DNA of 64,000 nucleotides from Gemmatimonadota bacterium (GTDB lineage Bacteria > Gemmatimonadota > Gemmatimonadetes > Gemmatimonadales > GWC2-71-9): the NCBI GenBank assembly GCA_016720805.1, contig JADKJZ010000015.1, forward strand, positions 1 through 64,000, read 5' to 3'. Positions 50,405 to 58,799 of the stretch are shown piece after piece. Made by a program: the position numbers and the translations under genes. Positions within the stretch are counted from its first letter, which is position 1. Each line of letters opens with the position of its first letter. A model generated the notes under the pieces. The model was not told the origin of the DNA and made no database searches. It was given only the letters and a program-made list of their open reading frames with translations.

Positions 50405-51824
50405 GGTGCGTTCGTTCCGCCTCGCCCTGGCGCTTCGCGTCGCCCTCGGGGCGCTTGCCATTCTGGCCACAGCTGGTCTGGTCAGTATCCTCGCATTGCG
50501 GACCATTCTGTATCAACAGCTCGACGATACCCTCCTGCATCTTGCTGAGGTGGAAGCGCGGGCCGGGGCGGCCACCAGCGGACCCGCGTTCCAGTTCCAT
50601 GAGGGAGTCCTGCTCGCCGCCCGCGTGGGCCCGCCGGCGGAATTGATCCGGTACGCACAACTCTGGGATTTCAGCGGACAGCCGGTGGTGCGGAGCGGTA
50701 ACCTGACGGCAAACCTCACCCTCCCCCCGTCGGCGCTGACAGAGGCGCGTGCCGGCCGCGTGGCGAGGGTGACGCACCGCTGGCAGGGGCGCGCGCTCCG
50801 CAGTGTGGTGTATCCGATGGAATTGGTCGGGGCGGCGCATCAGGTCCACGTACTGCAGGTCGCGGCACCGACCGGCCCGCTTCGGCAGACATTGGTGCGA
50901 TTCGCGTTGTTCCTGGTCCTTCTCACCCTGGTCGGCACGGTCGGGGGATACGCGTTGGGTCGAAACTTGGCGGCGGTCGCCCTCCGGCCGACCGGAGAAA
51001 TCACCGCGCAAGCCGAGGCCATCTCGGAGGGCACCTTGTCGGAGCGGATTACCGCTCACGCCGACGTCGACGAATTCGCCAGCCTGGTCACCGTGCTGAA
51101 CGGCATGCTGGACCGACTGGACCGTGCCTTTCAGGTGCAACGTCAGTTCACTGCTGACGCGAGCCACGAGTTGCGTGCCCCACTCACCGTGCTCAAGGGT
51201 GACATCGATGTGACCCTGAAGCGGGACCGCACCGTCGAGGAATACCGAGCGACGCTCATCCGTTGTCGCGAGGAGGTCGAGCGGTTGACACGACTTGCCG
51301 GCGATCTCCTCCTCCTCGCGCGTGCGGATTCCAGTGTGCCGCTGGAGCATGTGGAGGACGTGGATTGTCGGGCACTCCTCGATCGGGTCCGTGTGCGGTT
51401 CGAATCGATTGCGACGGCCCGCGGGATCCGTTTTGTGGTCCACGCGGATGACGGACGGATATCGGGGGATGAGCGGATGCTCGACCGGGTCGTGAGCAAC
51501 TTGGTTGACAACGCGATGAAATACTGCCGGGCGGGCGGGGAAGTATCCCTTGAATTGAAGTTGCAGGATGAGATGACCCTCACCGTGCGTGACGATGGCC
51601 ATGGCATTTCCCCGGACCAACTGCCACACCTGTTCGTGCGGTTCTTTCGTGGTGATCCCGCTCGGCGACGCAGCGATGGGACCGGGCTTGGCCTCGCGAT
51701 CGCCCAAGCCGGTGCGGAAGCCCATGGGGGCAAGCTCGAATTCCTTGGCAATGCACCCGGTGCCGTGTTTCGCCTGTCGCTGCCGCTAGATGGCACCCCA
51801 ATCGCACACGCCAGCCACGCGTGA
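50397..51824 (+). CDS. sensor histidine kinase, CusS/CopS-like
   Basis: 475 aa. The first membrane helix (LGALAILATAGLVSILALRT) and second (LVRFALFLVLLTLVGTVGGY) enclose a periplasmic sensor of about 130 aa. Then HAMP, phospho-His in FTADASHELRAPLTVLKGDI, and the ATPase boxes NLVDNAMKYC, VRDDGHGISPDQ and GTGLGLAIAQAG. Overlap ATGAATAG with the regulator gene implies coupled translation. It would sense periplasmic copper or silver and phosphorylate the regulator. Confidence 0.9.
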   Translation: MNRVRSFRLALALRVALGALAILATAGLVSILALRTILYQQLDDTLLHLAEVEARAGAATSGPAFQFHEGVLLAARVGPPAELIRYAQLWDFSGQPVVRSGNLTANLTLPPSALTEARAGRVARVTHRWQGRALRSVVYPMELVGAAHQVHVLQVAAPTGPLRQTLVRFALFLVLLTLVGTVGGYALGRNLAAVALRPTGEITAQAEAISEGTLSERITAHADVDEFASLVTVLNGMLDRLDRAFQVQRQFTADASHELRAPLTVLKGDIDVTLKRDRTVEEYRATLIRCREEVERLTRLAGDLLLLARADSSVPLEHVEDVDCRALLDRVRVRFESIATARGIRFVVHADDGRISGDERMLDRVVSNLVDNAMKYCRAGGEVSLELKLQDEMTLTVRDDGHGISPDQLPHLFVRFFRGDPARRRSDGTGLGLAIAQAGAEAHGGKLEFLGNAPGAVFRLSLPLDGTPIAHASHA

Positions 51825-51930
51825 GGGCTTGGTGTCATGAGCAGGGTCGGTGCGACACGCACGGCGAAACCGAGCGGAACCGTCGAAGGAAGGGGTCTCG
51901 CCGGTCCGATCGATTTGTCGCGCCTGCCGC

Positions 51931-52092
51931 TCAGGCCATTACTTCGCAGGCCTGCGCACATGCCCGGCATACTTCTGCGCAACGTTGCATGGTTGCATCC
52001 TCGCCGAATGCTGCACACGAGTCGGCGCACGTGTTGCAACGCTCGGCGCACTCACGGCACACGGCACCGACGGACGGCGACATCTCCTGCAT
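51931..52092 (-). CDS. miniature Cys-rich copper-binding protein (half-length DUF326-like)
   Basis: 53 aa with nine cysteines spaced like the four-helix-bundle copper proteins: AVCRECAERCNTCADSC, then RCAEVCRACAQACEVMA. Family members are usually 105-130 aa with about twice as many Cys; this matches only the C-terminal pair of helices. An in-frame TGA stops the frame just upstream, so it is not simply mis-started. AAAGGGG lies about 13 nt before the ATG, with a second ATG 9 nt further in. Its place between the sensor kinase and the CusA pump fits cytoplasmic copper storage. Confidence 0.7.
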   Translation of the reverse strand: MQEMSPSVGAVCRECAERCNTCADSCAAFGEDATMQRCAEVCRACAQACEVMA

Positions 52093-52205
52093 CGCCGTCG
52101 TGCACCCCTTTCAGCGGGGCTGCGTGCGCACCGCCCGCGCAGCGGTCTCGAGGTACGGGCACTGCTGCGCGAGTTTGCATCGTTGATCCTGATGGCCCTC
52201 CCGCA

Positions 52206-52219
52206 GGGGGGGGGGGGGG
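52206..52219. repeat. run of 14 G
   Basis: The longest homopolymer noticed in the window. It lies 114 bp upstream of the Cys-rich gene, in the gap to cusA. Either a slippage-prone tract or an assembly weak point. Confidence 0.85.
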
Positions 52220-52374
52220 CGCGTGCCTAGCCGGCGTGGAGCACCGGCCGGGAAAGCATCGCTGAGGATGATCATCCGAAGAGATGACCGCGGCTTCCAT
52301 GATGGTCCGGAAGCCGGTGGGCATGCAGAGCAATCGAACTGGTGGCCTTGAAGTCGGCCGCGTGGGACATCCCG

Positions 52375-55300
52375 TCAATCCGTCCGTTCGTTCGAAGTCG
52401 CCGCCCGCACCTCCCGTTCCTTCCACAGCGAGTAGACGGCCGGAATCACGATCAGCGTCAACACCGTGCTGCTGATCATGCCCCCGACCATGGGGGCCGC
52501 AATGCGTTTCATCACACTGGCACCGGCCCCGGAACCCCAGAGTATGGGGAGCAATCCCGCCATGATCGCGGTGACGGTCATCATCTTGGGGCGCACGCGC
52601 TCCACCGCACCCTCCATGACCGCCTCGTAGAGATCGCGAAGCGACGGCCGGTGTCCGGTGGCCGTGCGCGCTGCCCACGCGTGATCAAGGTAGATCAGCA
52701 TCACCACCCCGGTCTCGGCGGCGACGCCGGCGAGTGCGATGAAGCCGATCGCCACCGCGACCGACCAGTTATACCCGAGGAGCCAGATGAACCAGATGCC
52801 GCCGACCAGCGCGAACGGCAGCGAGAGCATGACGATCAGCGATTCTGGTACGCTCTTGAAGTTGAAATAGAGGAGCAAGAAGATGATCGCCAAGGTGGCG
52901 GGGATGACCACTTTCATCCGTTCCTTGGCGCGCTGCATGTATTCGTACTGGCCACTCCAGACAAGAGAGTAGCCTGGAGGGAGCGACACGGCGCGTTGCA
53001 CCTGTTGCTGCGCCTCCGCGACGTAACTGCCGATGTCCCGCCCGACTACGTCCACGAACACCCACGCCGTCGGCTGGGCGCCCTCCGTGCGAACCACCAT
53101 GGGACCCGCCACCTGCCGGATCGTGGCGATCTGCCCGAGCGGGACGAACGCTCCCTCACCAGCCGTGGCGCCGGGTGCCCCCATTCCGGTCGGCATGCCG
53201 ACATCAGGGCTGGCGTCGCTGCCGATGCCATGGGCGACGGGAATCAGGACGGAGGCGAGCCGCTCGGGGTTGTCGCGCAGCTCGAGGGGATACCGGATGC
53301 GCACGCCGTAGCGCTCGCGGCCCTCCACGGTCTGGGTGATCGTCATGCCGCCGACGGCGGTAGCGATGACGGTCTGCACGTCACCGACGTTCAAGCCGTG
53401 CCGCGCCGCCTTCGCCCGATCGATGTCGATGTCGAGGTAGTAGCCGGAAACCGCCCGCTCCGCGAACGCGCTTCGCGTTCCCGGCACCATCCGCACCACC
53501 TGCTCGACCTCCTTGCCCAGCCGCTCGAGCTCAGCCAGGTCAGGGCCGAAGAGCTTGATCCCGACAGGGGTCCGGATGCCCGTGGCGAGCATGTCGATAC
53601 GTCCCTTGATCGGCATCGTCCAGGCATTGGTGATTCCGGGAAGCCGTACCGCCGAATCCATGGCGGCCACCAGGGCGTCGTAGGTCATCCCCTCTCGCCA
53701 TTCCGATTCCGGCTTCAAGGTGATCGTGGTTTCCACCATATCGAGCCCCGCCGGATCGGTCGCGGTATTCGCCCTTCCTGCCTTGCCCCAGACGTGATCC
53801 ACTTCCGGGAAACTCTTCAGGATGCCGTCCTGGACACGGAGAATCTCGCGCGCTCGCGCGACACTGACCCCCGGCAGGGTCGTCGGCATGAAGAGGATGG
53901 TCCCCTCATCGAGTCGCGGCATGAACTCGCTCCCGATCTGGGACCACGGGATGGCAGTCAGGATCAGCCCCACCAACGCCGCACCGATGACCGGCCACCG
54001 TTGCCGCAACACGAAGGTGATGACTGGTCGGTACAGGGCAATGAGCAGGCGATTGACCGGATTCGCCCGCTCTCGGTAGATCTTGCCCCGGATGAAGATT
54101 CCCATGGCCACCGGCACAAGGGTCACCGACAGCAGGCTCGCCGCGGCCATCGCGAACGTCTTGGTGAAGGCCAGGGGCTTGAACAGCCGGCCTTCCTGTC
54201 CTTCCAGCACAAACACCGGGACGAAGGAGACGGTAATGATCAACAGCGAGAAGAACAGCGCAGGCCCGACCTCCTTGGACGATTCTCGAACTACCTGCCA
54301 ACGCTCCGCCGTGGTCAAGATCGACGTGTCGAGTGATTTGCCAGCCGCTGGGTGTCCCAGGGCAACGTGCCGCGCATCCACGGCGCGTTCGAGGTGCTTG
54401 TGCATGTTCTCGATCATGACAATCGCCGCATCGATCATTGCGCCAATGGCGATCGCGATTCCCCCCAATGACATGATGTCAGCGCCAACCCCGACCCATC
54501 GCATCGCGATGAACGCGATGAGGATCCCGAGTGGCAGGGTGATGATGGCCACCAGCGCTGACCTGGCATGAAGCAGAAAGACGATGCACACCAAGGCGAC
54601 GACGAGGCTCTCCTCAAGCAACTTGCCACGGAGATTGTCGATGGCCCGTTGGATCAGGTCGCTCCGGTCGTAGACCGGCGTCAGTACAACGCCAGCGGGG
54701 AGGCCCTGCTGGACCTCCGTAATCTTGGCCTTGACGCGTGCGATGGTGGCGAGGGCATTCTGGCCAAACCGCATGACCACGATGCCGCCCACCGCGTCGC
54801 CCCGCCCGTCTAGCTCCGCGACCCCTCGTCGGACCGCTGGACCGACGCTCACGCGACCGAGTTCGGCCACTCGGACCGGTATCCCGCTCTGAGTCGCACC
54901 CACCACAACATTCTCGATATCGTCGATCGACTTGAGGTACCCGAGTCCCCGCACCATGTACTCGCGCTCGGAGAGCTCGACGACCATCGCCCCGATGTCG
55001 GCATTGGCGTTCTGAATTGCCGACATGACCGCCGTGATCGGGATCCGAAACCCCAGCAGCTTCGCGGGGTCGAGATCGATCTGGTACTGCTTCTCGAACC
55101 CCCCCAGGGTCGCAACTTCGGAGACGCCCGGGACGGCCGTGAGGGCATACCGGAGGTACCAGTCCTGGATACTCCGCAGCTCCGCCAGGCTCTTTTGTCC
55201 GGTGGTGTCTTCGAGCGCGTACTGGAACACCCAGCCAAGACCGGTGGCATCGGGCCCGAGGGTCGGTGTCACATTCGCCGGCAGCTTCCCCTGGATACCG

Positions 55301-55644
55301 TTGAGGTACTCCAGAACCCGTGAACGCGCCCAATAGAGATCGGTACCGTCTTCGAAGATGATGTAGACAAACGAGATGCCGAAGAACGAGTAGCCCCGGA
55401 CCGTGCGGGACCCAGGCACCTTGAGCATCTCGGCCGCGATCGGGTAGGTGACCTGATCCTCCACGATGCGTGGCGCCTGATCATTGTACTCGGCTTGCAC
55501 GATGACCTGCACGTCGCTCAGGTCGGGCAGTGCCTCCAGCGGTGTCTGTTTGACCGCCCAGATGCCGCCGGCGATGGCGGCGAGCGTGAACAGGGAAACC
55601 AGCAGCAGGTTCGCGGTCGACCAGTCAATGATGCGCTTGAGCAC
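52375..55644 (-). CDS. cusA: CusA-type heavy-metal RND efflux pump
   Basis: 1089 aa, full length. Twelve membrane helices; TM4 carries the proton-relay motif GAMIDAAIVMIENMHKH. The monovalent-metal (HME4) signatures are VETTITLKPESEWREGMTYD, WTMPIKGRIDMLATGIRTPV and GIKLFG. Met residues in the periplasmic cleft (FMPTTLPG, TMPIKG, RIDML) fit Cu(I)/Ag(I) transport. It expels metal across the outer membrane with CusB and CusC, using the proton gradient. Starts 6 nt after cusB. Confidence 0.95.
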   Translation of the reverse strand: MLKRIIDWSTANLLLVSLFTLAAIAGGIWAVKQTPLEALPDLSDVQVIVQAEYNDQAPRIVEDQVTYPIAAEMLKVPGSRTVRGYSFFGISFVYIIFEDGTDLYWARSRVLEYLNGIQGKLPANVTPTLGPDATGLGWVFQYALEDTTGQKSLAELRSIQDWYLRYALTAVPGVSEVATLGGFEKQYQIDLDPAKLLGFRIPITAVMSAIQNANADIGAMVVELSEREYMVRGLGYLKSIDDIENVVVGATQSGIPVRVAELGRVSVGPAVRRGVAELDGRGDAVGGIVVMRFGQNALATIARVKAKITEVQQGLPAGVVLTPVYDRSDLIQRAIDNLRGKLLEESLVVALVCIVFLLHARSALVAIITLPLGILIAFIAMRWVGVGADIMSLGGIAIAIGAMIDAAIVMIENMHKHLERAVDARHVALGHPAAGKSLDTSILTTAERWQVVRESSKEVGPALFFSLLIITVSFVPVFVLEGQEGRLFKPLAFTKTFAMAAASLLSVTLVPVAMGIFIRGKIYRERANPVNRLLIALYRPVITFVLRQRWPVIGAALVGLILTAIPWSQIGSEFMPRLDEGTILFMPTTLPGVSVARAREILRVQDGILKSFPEVDHVWGKAGRANTATDPAGLDMVETTITLKPESEWREGMTYDALVAAMDSAVRLPGITNAWTMPIKGRIDMLATGIRTPVGIKLFGPDLAELERLGKEVEQVVRMVPGTRSAFAERAVSGYYLDIDIDRAKAARHGLNVGDVQTVIATAVGGMTITQTVEGRERYGVRIRYPLELRDNPERLASVLIPVAHGIGSDASPDVGMPTGMGAPGATAGEGAFVPLGQIATIRQVAGPMVVRTEGAQPTAWVFVDVVGRDIGSYVAEAQQQVQRAVSLPPGYSLVWSGQYEYMQRAKERMKVVIPATLAIIFLLLYFNFKSVPESLIVMLSLPFALVGGIWFIWLLGYNWSVAVAIGFIALAGVAAETGVVMLIYLDHAWAARTATGHRPSLRDLYEAVMEGAVERVRPKMMTVTAIMAGLLPILWGSGAGASVMKRIAAPMVGGMISSTVLTLIVIPAVYSLWKEREVRAATSNERTD

Positions 55645-55650
55645 GGCCGG

Positions 55651-57093
55651 TCAGCTCCCCTCGGGCATCTTGTGCCCGGTGTGCTCGTTCTCCGCTGCCT
55701 TCGCCTTCGTCGAGTCCTTGGTTGGCGCTGGCGTTGGTGCGACCCGGCGCGGCGACGGCTTCGCCACCGGGGGGACCTTGGGCGCCGTCATGTCCATCCC
55801 CGGCATGCTGGATCCGGGATCGGCGGCGGGCGGTGGTGCGGCGGGCGCTGCCGGCGCGGTGACATCCATTCCCGGCATGTTGCCCATGCCGCCGAGCAGT
55901 GAGCCGAGATTGGATTCTGCGTCCACCAGAAAGGTGGCGGAACTCACCACCGTATCACCCACCACCAGACCCGCGAGAATCTCGAGTCGGTCGTCGGTCG
56001 CCTGGCCGAGGCTGACCTCCCGGGGCACCAGCATGCCGTCCGGCATCTTGACGAACACGAGGTTCCGTTTGCCGGTCGAGAGAATCGCCGAGCGGGGGAC
56101 GCTCAGCACCGGCTCGGAGGCCGCCGCAAAACTGAAGGTCGAATACATCCCCGGCTTGAGGAGGAGGCCCGGGTTCGCGAGGGTGACGCGAACGCGAGCG
56201 GTCCTGGTTTCAGGATTGATGGTGGGATAGATGTACGAGATCCGGCCGGTTCGGATGTCACCGGGGAGGGCCTGAAATTCGGCGACAACTTGCCCACCGA
56301 GCCGCACCGAGGGAAGATCCCGCTCGTACACTTCGCCGTCCAGCCACACGATGCTCAGGTCGGCAATGCGATACACCGCCTCCCCGGCCATGAGGCGCTG
56401 CCCGGCAAGCACGGACTTCTCGATGACCACGCCGCTCACCGGGGATCGGAACGTCACCGTTTTGCGGATCTCGCCCGATTCCTCGATCTGACGGATCTGG
56501 TCCGGCGGGATCTCCCAGTACAAGAGTCGGCGCCGGGCGGATTGGAGCAGATCATCGGAGCTCTGGACGGCCGCCGAGGTGCCGGTGGACAGATCGCGAT
56601 TGAGCCGTCGGGCGAGGAGCAGCTCCTGCTGGGCGGCAACCACCATCGGCGAATACAGGTCGAACAGCGGCTCTCCCACACGGACCGCCTGCCCGGTGAA
56701 ATTGACATGCAGTTGGTCGACCCAGCCATCCACGCGGGCGGTGACCGACTTGAGCATGGTCTCGTCGTATGTCACGATGCCCACCGTCCGCACGACGCGG
56801 TCCAGCGGTCCGAGGATGACCGGGGCGTAGGTGACCCCGATCCGTCGGGCTGCTTCCGTGGAGAGCATCACGGCACGCGCACTATCGGAGGTCGGCGTCG
56901 CGGCGTGATTGTGGGCGGCCGGTTCGGCGGGGGACGCTGATGGCCGACTGAAGTACCAGGTGACAATCGCGGCGATCGCGAGTACGCCGACGAAGCCCAT
57001 GACAGCGACGGGACGCGAGAGGCGACGGCGATTGCCGGTCTGGAACGGCGAAGACTCGGGGGCCGGATTCAGGGGATCGTGCTGCGTCGTCAT
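55651..57093 (-). CDS. cusB: CusB-type periplasmic adaptor with Met/His-rich tail
   Basis: 480 aa. N-terminal anchor (PVAVMGFVGVLAIAAIVTWY), lipoyl and hairpin regions (VDGWVDQLHVNFTGQAVRVG, FRSPVSGVVIEKSVLAGQRL), beta-barrel, and membrane-proximal domain. Unusual is the last 80 residues: GGMGNMPGMDVTAP and SSMPGMDMTAP repeats, a Pro/Lys linker, and HTGHKMPEGS, all plausible Cu(I) ligands. CusB normally has its Met site at the N-terminus. It bridges CusA and CusC. Confidence 0.92.
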   Translation of the reverse strand: MTTQHDPLNPAPESSPFQTGNRRRLSRPVAVMGFVGVLAIAAIVTWYFSRPSASPAEPAAHNHAATPTSDSARAVMLSTEAARRIGVTYAPVILGPLDRVVRTVGIVTYDETMLKSVTARVDGWVDQLHVNFTGQAVRVGEPLFDLYSPMVVAAQQELLLARRLNRDLSTGTSAAVQSSDDLLQSARRRLLYWEIPPDQIRQIEESGEIRKTVTFRSPVSGVVIEKSVLAGQRLMAGEAVYRIADLSIVWLDGEVYERDLPSVRLGGQVVAEFQALPGDIRTGRISYIYPTINPETRTARVRVTLANPGLLLKPGMYSTFSFAAASEPVLSVPRSAILSTGKRNLVFVKMPDGMLVPREVSLGQATDDRLEILAGLVVGDTVVSSATFLVDAESNLGSLLGGMGNMPGMDVTAPAAPAAPPPAADPGSSMPGMDMTAPKVPPVAKPSPRRVAPTPAPTKDSTKAKAAENEHTGHKMPEGS

Positions 57094-58419
57094 CTATCGT
57101 TCTCCCGGCGCGCCGGCCGAATTGGACACCGTGGGGTCGAACAGCGGCCTTCCAAGGAGCATCTCGAGCTCTGCGAGCGCAGCACCCTCCTCGGCCTCCA
57201 ACTGGAAGACCTGTTGACGGTAGCGATTGACGGTCATCTGGGCATCGAGGAGCATCGGTAGATCCACATCCCCGACCCGGTACGCGGAGAGCGTGGAAGA
57301 GACGGTGGCGAGCGCCTGGGGCATGATGGTCCCTTGATACAAGGCCCGGAGGTCTCGGCTCCTCCGAATCGACGCGAGGAGTTCCCCGAGACGGCCCCTC
57401 GTGTCGGCGCGCATCGCGGCGAGTTCCGCCTCCGCAGCAAGCCGCATCGCGCTGGCCTCATCGCGCATCTTGAACTGTCGCCGTCCCGCCCAGATCGGGA
57501 CCGAGAAGCCAGCCATGAGGCTGATCATCCGTTCGGTACCCATGGCCATCGGTCGCTGGCCGTAGATGACGCCAAGTTGCAGGTCTGGCCAGATCTCCCG
57601 GCGTGCTCGTTGCTGCGCGGCACGGGCAGCTTCGACCTCGAGTGCGCCGGCCGCGAGCATCGGCCGGCCGTCAAGGGCCATCCGCTCGAGGGAGTCGGCA
57701 ACCGCCAAGTCTGCCGGAAAAGCTGGCAGGATGGGCGATGGTACCGGGGTGTTGGATGGTTGATCAAGCAGGGCGTTCAACCGAGCGGCGGCGGCTCCAC
57801 GCATGGCCCGCATCCGCGCAATCTCCTCGGTCATGCGGTCGACTTCAATTTGCGCGCGCAACACGTCCGCCTGACGCCCTTCGCCCACGGAATACATTGT
57901 CCGTGCCGTCGTGCCGATGTCACGGAGCAGCGCCTGGGTGGCCACCGCCACTTCGATGCTGCGGTCCACCTGATAGAGCTCGTAGAAGGCCATGGCGCCC
58001 CGAGCGCGAAGTTCCCAAGTCAGTTCGGCGGCGCGGCTCGCCGCTGCCCCCGCCTGCGCCGCCGCCACGCGACCCGCCAGCCCGAGTTGACCGGCGATCG
58101 GGAGCATCTGCATCACCTGCACTTGATTCATGCCGAGCGGATCCTGCAGGCCGAAACCAGGAAGATTCCGGTTCATCAAGCCGAACTGGACTTGCGGATC
58201 TTGCAGCGTCCGGGCCGGGTCGACGCGCGCGGCGGCGGCGGCGGCCATCTGGCGTGCCGCCTCGAGGCGAGGATTCTGTCTGTCGAGGATCGTGAAGACG
58301 TCGGCGAGGGAGAGACCGCGCGTTGCGCTGCTGGTCGGTGTCTGCGCCGCCACCGCCGGCGCGAGCAGCCAGAGCCCGATGATCCACAACGCTCGTCCCC
58401 ACCGCGGTAGTTGCTGCAC
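57094..58419 (-). CDS. cusC: CusC/TolC-type outer-membrane efflux channel
   Basis: 441 aa; signal peptide LWIIGLWLLAPAVAAQ. TolC-family repeats of long helices: LEAARQMAAAAAARVDPART, LQDPQVQFGLMNRNLPGFGL, and the second copy RALYQGTIMPQALATVSSTL. It forms the trimeric outer-membrane exit duct. First gene of the cusCBA operon: its stop touches the cusB ATG. The Met/Gln-rich segment (LGMNQVQVMQMLPIAGQLG) is typical of heavy-metal members. Confidence 0.9.
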   Translation of the reverse strand: MQQLPRWGRALWIIGLWLLAPAVAAQTPTSSATRGLSLADVFTILDRQNPRLEAARQMAAAAAARVDPARTLQDPQVQFGLMNRNLPGFGLQDPLGMNQVQVMQMLPIAGQLGLAGRVAAAQAGAAASRAAELTWELRARGAMAFYELYQVDRSIEVAVATQALLRDIGTTARTMYSVGEGRQADVLRAQIEVDRMTEEIARMRAMRGAAAARLNALLDQPSNTPVPSPILPAFPADLAVADSLERMALDGRPMLAAGALEVEAARAAQQRARREIWPDLQLGVIYGQRPMAMGTERMISLMAGFSVPIWAGRRQFKMRDEASAMRLAAEAELAAMRADTRGRLGELLASIRRSRDLRALYQGTIMPQALATVSSTLSAYRVGDVDLPMLLDAQMTVNRYRQQVFQLEAEEGAALAELEMLLGRPLFDPTVSNSAGAPGER

Positions 58420-58799
58420 TCACTGCCTCCTCGCGTTCATGGACTTGTCGGCCGAGGGCCAGGCGACGAACTCCGGCGAGAAACCTATTGGGCACGATGG
58501 GTGGCGGCCATGAAGGACAGATTAAGGAGCGTTGAGTTTGTCGGGCGCGTATGCGCGAAGAAAGTCGCTCTCTGGGACTAATTGCTTTGGGGGAGAACAC
58601 GGCCCGGAGGAGTGTGCCACACTCGGCGATGCTGGCAGGGCATCAACATTTCTTAACCTTCTCGTCATGGCCTCTTTCGAATCGGCTCCTATCCTTGAGT
58701 GATCAGCGCACGCCGTACCATGACCATGAGTCGTCAGGTTTTCCATTGTTTGACATCGGATGATTCACGCAGCGCGCGACCCACTGGAGGATCGCTCAC
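58420..58799. promoter_or_regulatory. divergent promoter region, cusCBA / copB
   Basis: 380 bp without a gene. Contains ATTAAGGAGC (58521-58530), CTTAACC (58652-58658), and TTTGACATCGGATGATTCAC next to copB that could hold a -35 (TTGACA at 58750-58755). The two TTAAGG-type boxes match the one before the response regulator gene. Confidence 0.35.

Noticed and set aside
52342..54336. A 664-codon plus-strand open frame inside cusA
   Set aside because: Antisense to a full-length RND pump with all its motifs; composition is Arg/His/Asp-rich without structure.
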